From an uncultured Campylobacter sp. (lineage in GTDB: Bacteria; Campylobacterota; Campylobacteria; Campylobacterales; Campylobacteraceae), in contig NZ_CAJPMA010000095.1 in the NCBI RefSeq assembly GCF_905371695.1, positions 1-6,224 of the forward strand: a stretch of 6,224 nt of DNA, in the 5' to 3' direction. Positions 1 to 5,117 of this stretch are shown here, piece by piece. How positions within the stretch are numbered: the stretch's first letter is position 1; each line of letters starts with the position of its first letter. Below the pieces are notes generated by a model. It was given only the letters and a program-made list of their open reading frames with translations, was not told where the DNA came from and did not search any database. The position numbers and the translations under genes were made by a program.

Positions 1-465
1 TACTTAAAAATTTTAAAATTTTACGATTCAGCCTATTTTTTGATAACTCGCAGCTTAAAATTTTACGGATTTGCCCTTGTATTTTTACTGCTATGGATAT
101 TTTTAGGAATACGAAAAGCCGCTTTAATAACCGCAATTACTGGCGTTTGCGCATTTTTTACGATTGGCGTTTTTGCCGTTTTTAGCAACGTAAATATATT
201 CGTGATTTTCGGTACGATACTAGTTAGCGCTGTCGGAGTCGATTATTTGCTACTCGCCCTAAAAGACGCGCCTGCGCGCGGTAAAATTTTAGGCGTTAGC
301 TTGGCGGCCGGTACGAGCATAATCTCTTTTTTAGCGCTTGCGATTAGTCAAACGCATGCCGTTTTTAGTTTCGGAAGCAGCGTAGATTTGGGCGTGGCGC
401 TAAATATGGTATGCGCGTTTTGGCTGGCCGCTAGGCCGAATTTTAAGCAAGTTGAGCCGAATTAA
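1..465 (+). CDS. MMPL/RND-family predicted exporter, C-terminal fragment (5' cut by window edge)
   Basis: Frame 1 is open from the first base to the TAA at 463-465, giving 154 visible residues of a longer protein. It shows about four to five hydrophobic membrane segments. The signature is VNIFVIFGTILVSAVGVDYLLL followed by SLAAGTSIISFLALAISQTHAVFSFG and then a last TM segment (GVALNMVCAFWLA). This is the usual C-terminal membrane block of COG4258-type predicted exporters: an acidic residue in a GVDY motif within a TM helix, then a helix with an A-T-x-x-x-F-x-x-L-A pattern. In the MMPL/RND superfamily such proteins use the proton gradient to move lipids or other hydrophobic products across the inner membrane; the substrate cannot be told here. 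A TTG at 40 is not the real start because the same family pattern continues upstream. The N-terminal half and the large periplasmic loops lie outside the window. Family is fairly sure, function is inference. Confidence 0.8.
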   Translation, partial: YLKILKFYDSAYFLITRSLKFYGFALVFLLLWIFLGIRKAALITAITGVCAFFTIGVFAVFSNVNIFVIFGTILVSAVGVDYLLLALKDAPARGKILGVSLAAGTSIISFLALAISQTHAVFSFGSSVDLGVALNMVCAFWLAARPNFKQVEPN

Positions 466-487
466 GAGTTCGTTTATCCTATTAGCC

Positions 488-493
488 TATAAT
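488..493 (+). promoter_or_regulatory. Probable sigma-70 -10 box of tpx
   Basis: A perfect TATAAT lies 29 nt upstream of the tpx ATG, predicting a transcript start near 500 and a short leader with an AAGGA ribosome binding site at 512-516. No convincing -35 box is visible, which is normal for Campylobacter promoters. It suggests tpx is transcribed independently of the upstream exporter gene. Confidence 0.55.
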
Positions 494-522
494 CGCGTCT
501 CATTTTAAAGAAAGGAAAAGAT

Positions 523-1050
523 ATGGCATCTGTAAAATTTCAGGGAAATCTCGTAAATTTAAGCGGAAATTCCGTAAACGTAGGCGATCAAGCGCCGGTA
601 GTCGCGGTAACCGGCGCCGATTTAAGCGGTATTCAAATCGGCGGCGAACAGGGAAGAGCGCAAATCATAGTAGTCGTCCCCTCCCTTGATACGGGCGTGT
701 GTGCGGCGAGCGCTAGGAAATTTAACGAGGCTACGACCGGCATAGAAAATGCGGAAGTAGTCGTAGTTTCGATGGATCTGCCGTTTGCTATGGGCAGATT
801 TTGCGCGACCGAAGGCATTAAAAATTTACGCGTCGGCAGCGATTTTAGAAACAAAGAATTCGCGCGCGCTTACGGCGTATTGATCGCGGACGGCGCGCTT
901 GCGGGGCTTACGGCTCGCGCAGTATTCGTAATCGACGTTAGCGGCGCGGTAGTTTATAAGGAGATCGTGGAAGAAATCACGAACGAGCCTAACTACGAAG
1001 CGGCGTTAAACGCGGCAAAAGGCGCTAGCCAGACTTGCTGCGGCAGTTGA
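523..1050 (+). CDS. tpx: Thiol peroxidase Tpx (atypical 2-Cys peroxiredoxin)
   Basis: The 175-residue product reduces hydrogen peroxide and organic peroxides using electrons from thioredoxin. It is recognised by the Tpx N-terminus (VxFxGNxVxLxGxxxxVGDxAP), the PSLDT-x-VC peroxidatic motif with Cys60, the SMDLPFAxGRFC motif with resolving Cys94, and the conserved GLTARAVFVID and EPNYEAAL blocks. Cys60/Cys94 correspond to the Cys61/Cys95 pair of E. coli Tpx. It has no signal peptide; E. coli Tpx was first described as periplasmic but the family is generally treated as cytoplasmic. Two features differ from the E. coli type: Gly58 replaces the usual Pro in the TPVC motif, and the protein is about 7 residues longer, ending in a Cys172-Cys173 pair. 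The ATG follows AAGGA by 6 nt. The gene has its own promoter and a strong terminator, so it is probably monocistronic. Identity is very secure. Confidence 0.96.
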   Translation: MASVKFQGNLVNLSGNSVNVGDQAPVVAVTGADLSGIQIGGEQGRAQIIVVVPSLDTGVCAASARKFNEATTGIENAEVVVVSMDLPFAMGRFCATEGIKNLRVGSDFRNKEFARAYGVLIADGALAGLTARAVFVIDVSGAVVYKEIVEEITNEPNYEAALNAAKGASQTCCGS

Positions 1051-1063
1051 CACTAAAATCTAG

Positions 1064-1078
1064 GTTTGCGGCGCAAAC
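1064..1078. repeat. Small perfect inverted repeat after tpx
   Basis: GTTTGC-GGC-GCAAAC forms a 6-bp stem with a 3-nt loop, 14 bases after the tpx stop. No T-tract follows, so it is unlikely to terminate alone. It stands in tandem with the terminator hairpin at 1088 and may simply protect the 3' end of the tpx mRNA. Confidence 0.4.
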
Positions 1079-1087
1079 AAACTTCCG

Positions 1088-1113
1088 GCTCCGCGGTCGC
1101 GGAGCTTAATTTT
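1088..1113 (+). terminator. Rho-independent terminator of tpx
   Basis: GCTCCGC (1088-1094), loop GGTC, GCGGAGC (1099-1105) gives a 7-bp GC-rich perfect stem, directly followed by the T-rich tract TTAATTTTA. It lies 38 nt beyond the tpx stop, the usual place for an intrinsic terminator. Confidence 0.8.
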
Positions 1114-1147
1114 ATCCCCTATCCTTGCTAAAAATCAACGCGAAAGC

Positions 1148-1163
1148 TTAACTTTATCGTTAT
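1148..1163. promoter_or_regulatory. Candidate NssR-type (CRP/FNR family) operator upstream of nnrS
   Basis: TTAAC-N6-GTTAT is seen. The site recalled for C. jejuni NssR, the nitrosative-stress regulator of the CRP/FNR family, is TTAACACAAATGTTAA, that is TTAAC-N6-GTTAA, so 9 of the 10 half-site bases and the spacing match. It overlaps the likely -10 box by 3 bases. Its place before an NnrS gene makes NO-responsive control plausible, but the role is inferred, and the position would suit repression better than classic activation. Confidence 0.4.
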
Positions 1164-1166
1164 AAT
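1161..1166 (+). promoter_or_regulatory. Probable -10 box of the nnrS-family gene
   Basis: A perfect TATAAT lies 23 nt before the ATG, predicting a transcript start near 1173 and a very short leader that still includes the TAGGA ribosome binding site at 1179-1183. No clear -35 box is seen. The tpx terminator stands upstream, so the gene needs its own promoter. Confidence 0.5.
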
Positions 1167-1189
1167 CTGCTAAAAATTTAGGACGTAAA

Positions 1190-2635
1190 ATGAACGATAA
1201 AAATGAAAATTTAAGCGCTCTGCAAGCGTTAAACGGCGCGGGAAACTTTAATTCCGCCGCCGGCGATAAAAAAATTTTAAATTTTAGCGCGACTAGACCT
1301 TCGCCCGCCGCGCAAAATGCACAAAGTAGCGTAAATACGAATTTAAAATTTAGCCCCGTAGCGCCCGGCGATCAGACTCAAAGCTCCGCGCAAAATAAAG
1401 AAGACGGCGCCAAACAAAGCTCTTGCGAATGTGTGATAAAAGCTAAATTTAGCGCTTGGTTTAGTAGATTTTGCGCACAGCCCCATCAGAGTTTTTTCGC
1501 TAACGGTATTTTACTACTCATCGCCTACGCTACGCTGCTCTGCGGCGCTTTTGCGGGTTGGATAGACGTCGGCTCGCCTCTTCTTGAATATCATGCCTAC
1601 GCCTTTGTTTTCGTGATTTTTATACAGTTTTTCTTGGGGTTTTTATTCGTCGTTTTTCCTAAATTTTTGGTGCAAGCCCCGATTGCGCAGGACGTTTATA
1701 TGAAGCAGTTTTGGCTTTACTTTACGGCGTCCTGGGGAATGCTTGCGGCGTTTTTAACGGATGCGTACGCAAGCGCGCACGCATTTATGGGGTTAAATTT
1801 TGCGGCTCAAATTTTAAGTTTCGGGCTGCTTCTTGGCATCCATAAACGCTCGATCATCAAGGATAAACACGATACGAAATGGGTGCTAATCGGGCTATTT
1901 TCGGGGCTTGCGGCGCATGCGGCGTTTTTGCTCGCGCCTATGTTTAGCTTTACTAGCGGACTTGCGGAAGTCGCGGTAAAAGCGGGTTTTTGGCTATTTC
2001 TATTCGTCGTATTTTTATCGATTTCTCAGCGCATGATCCCGTTTTTTACCTCCGTTAAAGTCGCGGGCTATAAGATAAATAAAAGTAAAAATTTTATGCT
2101 AAAAGCCTACGCGCTGCTGCTTTTAAAGACGCTAGCGGGGTTTGCCGCCGCCCAGCTCGTAGCCGATGCGTTGCTTTTTGCGCTATTTGCGTACGAAATT
2201 CGGCGTTGGCGATTGCCTTTTATGCGCGCTAGCTCCATTTTGTGGGTATTATATTTGGGGCTTTGGTGGCTGCCGATCTCGTTTTTATTAGGCGTCATAT
2301 CCGATATATGCGCGCTTGCGGGAGCAAATTTCGTCTTTGAAGAGACGCCGCTTCACGCCGTAGCGCTCGGATATTTCTTTACTATTTTAGTCGGCTTCGG
2401 TACTCGCGTGACGCTCGGGCATTCGGGCAGGGCGATAGAGGCGGACGCTTTTGCGACGACGATTTTTATTCTAACGCAGGCGGTCGTTTTAGTTCGCCTA
2501 ATCGCGGGCGTTTCGCTAAATTTCGGGCTTAATTATTCGCTTCTAATCGCCGTAAGCGCCGCTGTTTTAGTCGTCGCGCTGATAGCGTGGGGAGCGAGAT
2601 ATTTGCCGATGCTAATTAAAGGGTTTAAGCTTTAA
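1190..2635 (+). CDS. NnrS-family heme-copper membrane protein (NO stress related)
   Basis: This is a 481-residue polytopic inner-membrane protein with about 12 hydrophobic segments between residues 103 and 470. NnrS-family landmarks are PHQSFFANG (98-106), a TM helix starting at His135 and running into QFFLGFLFVVFPKF, SQRMIPFF (279-286), and above all PLHAVALGYFFTILVGFGTRVTLGHSGR (387-414), with His389 and His411 as probable metal or heme ligands. NnrS proteins bind heme and copper. They are found with denitrification or NO-response genes and in Vibrio cholerae help cells tolerate NO; the chemical reaction is not settled. The first 85-95 residues are an unusual hydrophilic, Asn/Gln/Ser/Ala-rich extension, probably cytoplasmic, with a Cys79-x-Cys81 pair. 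The ATG at 1190 is chosen because TAGGA lies 6 nt before it and a TATAAT lies upstream; the GTG at 1433 (residue 82) has no ribosome binding site. Family assignment is strong. Confidence 0.88.
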   Translation: MNDKNENLSALQALNGAGNFNSAAGDKKILNFSATRPSPAAQNAQSSVNTNLKFSPVAPGDQTQSSAQNKEDGAKQSSCECVIKAKFSAWFSRFCAQPHQSFFANGILLLIAYATLLCGAFAGWIDVGSPLLEYHAYAFVFVIFIQFFLGFLFVVFPKFLVQAPIAQDVYMKQFWLYFTASWGMLAAFLTDAYASAHAFMGLNFAAQILSFGLLLGIHKRSIIKDKHDTKWVLIGLFSGLAAHAAFLLAPMFSFTSGLAEVAVKAGFWLFLFVVFLSISQRMIPFFTSVKVAGYKINKSKNFMLKAYALLLLKTLAGFAAAQLVADALLFALFAYEIRRWRLPFMRASSILWVLYLGLWWLPISFLLGVISDICALAGANFVFEETPLHAVALGYFFTILVGFGTRVTLGHSGRAIEADAFATTIFILTQAVVLVRLIAGVSLNFGLNYSLLIAVSAAVLVVALIAWGARYLPMLIKGFKL

Positions 2636-2647
2636 AATTTGACTACG

Positions 2648-2670
2648 GCGCGTCGTTTTGCGAGCGCTTT
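2648..2670 (+). terminator. Possible weak terminator of the nnrS-family gene
   Basis: GCGC-(bulged G)-TCG pairs with CGA-GCGC across a 5-nt loop, making a 7-bp stem with one bulge that ends at 2667. It is followed only by TTTG, and starts 12 nt after the stop codon. Position is right, but the T-tract is poor. Confidence 0.35.
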
Positions 2671-2678
2671 GATGTGAA

Positions 2679-2710
2679 AACTCGCCTACTTTTAGTAGAG
2701 CTTGCGAGTT
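2679..2710. repeat. Long bulged inverted repeat
   Basis: AACTCGC (2679-2685) pairs with GCGAGTT (2704-2710), and directly inside it CTACT pairs with AGTAG around a TTT loop. This gives 12 base pairs with a single 5-nt bulge (AGCTT, 2699-2703). Read on the minus strand the structure ends in TTTT, so it could be a distal terminator for the leftward operon; on the plus strand no T-tract follows. Confidence 0.5.
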
Positions 2711-2889
2711 AGGTGGCGGCAAGCTCGCGGAGGCGTAAAATTATAGGCTCTAAACGAGTTTAAATTTATAATTGAGCGCGTAAAATCTTATCAAAGGTAA
2801 AAGGTAAGCCGAAATTTCGCGCCGATGAGGCCGAGTGTTTTACTTTAAACTTGCCGATAGTCGCGCAAAAACGCAAATAATGGCCGAAA

Positions 2890-2920
2890 TAAGCGACGGC
2901 CGTATGTGCTCCGCCGCTTA
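2890..2920. terminator. Candidate bidirectional terminator after the nitroreductase gene
   Basis: TAAGCG-A-CGG (2890-2899) pairs with CCG-C-CGCTTA (2911-2920): nine base pairs with one A/C mismatch and an 11-nt loop. On the minus strand it starts 11 nt after the nitroreductase stop and runs out into TTATTTCGG. On the plus strand a run of six T follows at 2928-2933. Placement between convergent genes supports termination in both directions. Confidence 0.5.
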
Positions 2921-2931
2921 AATTTCGTTTT

Positions 2932-3561
2932 TTACATTATCCACTTTACTACGTCGCTCGTTTCGCGGCGGTATTTTTTAGGCTGCGCATTTAAGCGGTA
3001 ACCAAATGGAACTACGATGGCTACGCGCTGTTTAGTTTCATCAAGCCCTAAAATTTTATTTAACGCGCCTCTATCAAACCCCTCGATAGGGCAGCTGTCG
3101 ATTCCTAGCGACGCGGCGGCGTTCATCATATTGGTGGCTGCGATCATGCACTGCTCGTGCGACCACTGAAACGTAAGCTCGTCGTCGTTTTTGAAATTCG
3201 CCGTCAAAAAGTCGCGGTAAAATTTAGCTCTATCGCCGATCATTTCGGGTGCCGCGTCGGTATGGCGCGCGATCATCCGGGCTATATATCCGCTGTCTGG
3301 TTTAATCTCGGCGATCTTGCCTAAGATTACGACTAAATGCGAGCACGTCGTAATTTGCGGCTGGTTCCACGATACTTCGCGGATCTTTTGGCGAAGAATC
3401 GGATTTTGCACGACTAAAAAATCCCATTGTTCAAGTCCCGTAGAGCTCGGACTTAGTCTGCCCGCTTCTAAAATAAAATCAAACTCGCCGGCGCTAATTC
3501 TTTTCGTTTCGTCGAAAATTTTGCACGCATGGCGAAATTTTAGTATTTCTAGGTAGTTCAT
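2932..3561 (-). CDS. Nitroreductase-family NAD(P)H-dependent flavin oxidoreductase (NfsB/RdxA-like)
   Basis: The 209-residue protein should be a cytoplasmic homodimeric FMN enzyme that uses NAD(P)H to reduce nitro-compounds or quinones. Visible family features: the FMN phosphate motif RHACKIFD at residues 10-17, RLSPSS (35-40) followed by EQWDFLVV, the LGIDSCPIEGFD segment at 152-163, and the C-terminal VVPFGYR...KYRRETSDVVKWI block, whose basic residues resemble the FMN-contacting tail of NfsB. Length matches the family (about 210-220 residues). It mixes two subfamily marks: Cys13 and Cys157, as in H. pylori RdxA (HSCK, DSC), and the PIEGFD of E. coli NfsB. The ATG has AAGGA 5 nt upstream (3567-3571). 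It follows the rhodanese gene by 47 nt with no clear promoter between, so co-transcription is likely. The physiological substrate is unknown; activation of metronidazole-type drugs is possible from family knowledge only. Confidence 0.88.
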   Translation of the reverse strand: MNYLEILKFRHACKIFDETKRISAGEFDFILEAGRLSPSSTGLEQWDFLVVQNPILRQKIREVSWNQPQITTCSHLVVILGKIAEIKPDSGYIARMIARHTDAAPEMIGDRAKFYRDFLTANFKNDDELTFQWSHEQCMIAATNMMNAAASLGIDSCPIEGFDRGALNKILGLDETKQRVAIVVPFGYRLNAQPKKYRRETSDVVKWIM

Positions 3562-3608
3562 TTTTATCCTTCGTATTGATTTTTGACGCGCCCGTTAAGG
3601 CTGCACGG

Positions 3609-4016
3609 TTATTTCGTAGGTTCGTAAGGCGCGGTTTCAAAGCCTTTTTTAATTAACTCGCTCATACCGCCGTCAAGGCTCGTTACGTCACGCTCGTCGC
3701 TATCTATGAGCTGGGCTGCATGCATACTTCTACGGCCGCTTCGACATACGAAAGCTACCGGTTTAGTTAGGTCTACGCCCGCTTCTTTTAGCGCCTCTTG
3801 AAATTTTTGCTCGTCGTCGATTAGGGTGACTAATTTTGCGCCCTTAATAACGCCCGTTTCTTGCCATTCGGCGGGGGTTCGCACGTCTATGATTTGAGCG
3901 TTTCCGTCTTCTAGCGTCTTGATATTTTCGGGGGTTGCGCCAAGAGTTGCGATCTTGGCAAATGCCGAGCTTGCGCAAAATGCGGCGCAAAGCGCGATTT
4001 TAGTAGGTATATTCAT
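3609..4016 (-). CDS. Exported single-domain rhodanese-like protein
   Basis: The 135-residue product starts with a Sec-type signal peptide (MNIPTK, hydrophobic core, cleavage probably after AFA at residue 20), so the mature protein of about 115 residues should be periplasmic. The rhodanese fold is shown by AQIIDVRTPAEWQETG (40-55), the active-site loop Cys91-R-S-G-R-R (91-96), then SMHAAQLI, and SLDGGMSELIKKGF at the end. An intact Cys and a six-residue loop suggest an active persulfide or sulfur transferase, in the manner of E. coli PspE, rather than an inactive or phosphatase-like domain. The substrate is unknown. The start ATG has AAGGA at 4024-4028, 7 nt upstream. It lies 54 nt downstream of the Sco gene, with a possible promoter in the gap, and 47 nt upstream of the nitroreductase gene. 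Domain call is firm; biological role open. Confidence 0.9.
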   Translation of the reverse strand: MNIPTKIALCAAFCASSAFAKIATLGATPENIKTLEDGNAQIIDVRTPAEWQETGVIKGAKLVTLIDDEQKFQEALKEAGVDLTKPVAFVCRSGRRSMHAAQLIDSDERDVTSLDGGMSELIKKGFETAPYEPTK

Positions 4017-4047
4017 CGGTTCGTCCTTTTGGTTAAAATGAAACGAA

Positions 4048-4053
4048 ATTGTA
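4048..4053 (-). promoter_or_regulatory. Possible -10 box for the rhodanese gene
   Basis: On the minus strand TACAAT (one mismatch to TATAAT) stands about 31 nt upstream of the rhodanese ATG, giving a predicted transcript start near 4041. It could allow expression of rhodanese and nitroreductase apart from the copper operon, but no -35 is seen and the operon may simply read through. Confidence 0.35.
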
Positions 4054-4070
4054 TCGCTAAAATTTAAACG

Positions 4071-4640
4071 TTACGGACGATCTTTGATTAAATTTTGTAA
4101 ATTCGCGCTAATGTTTTCTGGAAGTAAGTTTGAAATTTCGCTAAAAAAGTTGCCGTCTTTGTCAAGTAAGTAGATCGACGAGCTGTGCGCGACCGAGTAA
4201 CCCATTAATGAGTCTTTTAGTTCTACTTTTTGAAATTTTACACCGTAGTTTGCGGCTACTTGCTTTAAATTTTTAAGCTTTAAACCGGTTGCGTTTTCGT
4301 AGAAATTTTTAGCCATAAGCGTTAAATTTTCGGGCGTATCGCGCTCTGGATCAAGGGTTATGAAAATCAGCTCGAAATCGTCCCTTTTTAGCGGTTTTAG
4401 CGCGTTTTCGATCAGAGATAAGGTGGTCGGACAGACGTCGGGGCAGTAAAGATAACCGAAATATACCACCTTATACTTGCCTTTAAAGTCCTTCAAGCTT
4501 ACGGTGGCGTTTGCCTCGTTTATCGCGGTAAAGTCGTATTTGTTCATGGCCGCGAAACCGCCGCCATAATGCTTAAATGCTAAAAACGCGCCGCCGCCCG
4601 CTACTAAAACAAAAATTAAAACGGCTAAAAATTTCTTCAT
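4071..4640 (-). CDS. Sco1/SenC/PrrC-family copper chaperone
   Basis: The 189-residue protein has an N-terminal membrane anchor (residues about 4-22) and a periplasmic thioredoxin-like domain. The copper ligands of the Sco family are all present: Cys66 and Cys70 in YLYCPDVCPTTL, and His152 in SVAHSSSIYLLD. Other conserved parts are KVVYFGY before the Cys motif, LIFITLDPERDTPE (91-104) and LLDKDGNF. Sco proteins carry copper to, or keep reduced the copper ligands of, cytochrome oxidase. In Campylobacter there is no aa3-type CuA oxidase, and in C. jejuni the homologue (Cj0911) supports activity of the cbb3 oxidase. It follows the preceding gene after 9 nt and has only a weak G-rich ribosome binding site, so it is very probably co-translated with the genes before it. 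Family identity is very secure. Confidence 0.95.
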   Translation of the reverse strand: MKKFLAVLIFVLVAGGGAFLAFKHYGGGFAAMNKYDFTAINEANATVSLKDFKGKYKVVYFGYLYCPDVCPTTLSLIENALKPLKRDDFELIFITLDPERDTPENLTLMAKNFYENATGLKLKNLKQVAANYGVKFQKVELKDSLMGYSVAHSSSIYLLDKDGNFFSEISNLLPENISANLQNLIKDRP

Positions 4641-4649
4641 TTCCCCCGC

Positions 4650-5117
4650 CTAAATTTTAAGGTCGAAATCTACGTAAAGACCCGTTTTCCTGCCTTCGTC
4701 GAGCACCTCGAAACGGTATCTCATCACGTCTATCACGCACGAGCTTAGCACCATCTTGCCCTCGTATCCGTCTTGCGTCTTTTCAAGCGCTACTTTTATC
4801 GTGCCCATGTCCATATTTAGCCCGTGCGCCTCGACGCTAGGGTTTTTAAAATTTAAGCCTTGCATGCTTGAAATTTTGAGGCTTACCGGCTGCATCGCTC
4901 GCACCGGACGCGGAGTGAGCTCGAAAGCGACGCTAACTCCTTTAAACTCGGCGTTGCACTCGCCCGCGTTTAGGTCGCACGGCAGAGGTTCTAGTGTAGA
5001 GTTTATCTGCGCGAACTGCGGCGGATCGTCGCTGCTTACTACAAAAAATCTATATAGCGCGTAGTAAAGCCCCGAAAGCACCGCAAAGAACGCAAGCGCG
5101 GTCGCGAGTTTCTTCAT
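4650..5117 (-). CDS. Membrane-anchored periplasmic protein between PCu(A)C and Sco (uncharacterised, possibly copper-binding)
   Basis: This 155-residue protein begins with a hydrophobic anchor or uncleaved signal (residues about 4-26, after MKK), followed by a periplasmic domain. It has no sure family name from sequence alone. The region from residue 62 (VAFELTPRPVRAMQPVSLKI) to the end (RFEVL...YVDFDL) looks like an immunoglobulin-type beta-sandwich, as in YtkA/FixH-like domains. Candidate metal ligands are His98, Met102 and Met104 in HGLNMDMG, Cys127 and Met132 in SSCVIDVM, and a Cys47/Cys54 pair that could form a disulfide. Its ATG overlaps the stop of the PCu(A)C gene by one base (TAATG) and there is no ribosome binding site of its own, so translation should be coupled. 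C. jejuni has a gene in the same place (cj0910, between PCu(A)C cj0909 and Sco cj0911). A role in passing or holding copper during oxidase assembly is inference from context and residues. Confidence 0.85.
   Translation of the reverse strand: MKKLATALAFFAVLSGLYYALYRFFVVSSDDPPQFAQINSTLEPLPCDLNAGECNAEFKGVSVAFELTPRPVRAMQPVSLKISSMQGLNFKNPSVEAHGLNMDMGTIKVALEKTQDGYEGKMVLSSCVIDVMRYRFEVLDEGRKTGLYVDFDLKI

Larger units (their letters stand above)
2636..2931. other. Non-coding gap between convergent genes
   Basis: This stretch of 296 bp holds no credible coding region on either strand; the longest start-to-stop run noticed is a 13-codon one at 2880-2921 with no ribosome binding site. It contains three inverted repeats, listed separately, and a looser pairing possibility between AAAGGTAAAA near 2794 and TTTTACTTT near 2840. 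It serves as the shared 3' region of the nnrS-family gene and the nitroreductase gene. Decayed coding remnants or a small RNA cannot be excluded. Confidence 0.6.

Noticed and set aside
40..42. TTG as the start of the left-edge exporter gene
   Set aside because: The frame is open to the edge and the protein matches only the C-terminal part of a much longer family, so this is an internal Leu codon.
466..522. Possible terminator between the exporter gene and tpx
   Set aside because: No stem followed by a T-tract could be found in these 57 bases, so only the tpx promoter is claimed.
633..854. Minus-strand open frame of 73 codons inside tpx
   Set aside because: It lies fully inside a secure gene on the other strand, has no ribosome binding site noted, and its translation shows no domain.
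1433..1435. GTG (Val82) as the start of the nnrS-family gene
   Set aside because: No ribosome binding site precedes it, whereas the ATG at 1190 has TAGGA at 6 nt and a promoter.
2107..2298. Minus-strand open frame of 63 codons inside the nnrS-family gene
   Set aside because: Shadow of the coding frame; the translation is basic and without any recognisable pattern.
2880..2921. 13-codon plus-strand open frame (MAEISDGRMCSAA)
   Set aside because: No ribosome binding site, and it sits inside the proposed terminator hairpin; length is at chance level.
3317..3556. Plus-strand open frame of 79 codons opposite the nitroreductase
   Set aside because: It is antisense to a conserved enzyme gene, and no promoter or family signature is seen.
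4756..5064. Plus-strand open frame of 102 codons opposite the middle copper-operon gene
   Set aside because: The minus-strand gene is supported by its anchor, gene order and overlap. The plus-strand translation is an irregular, Cys/Ser-rich shadow.
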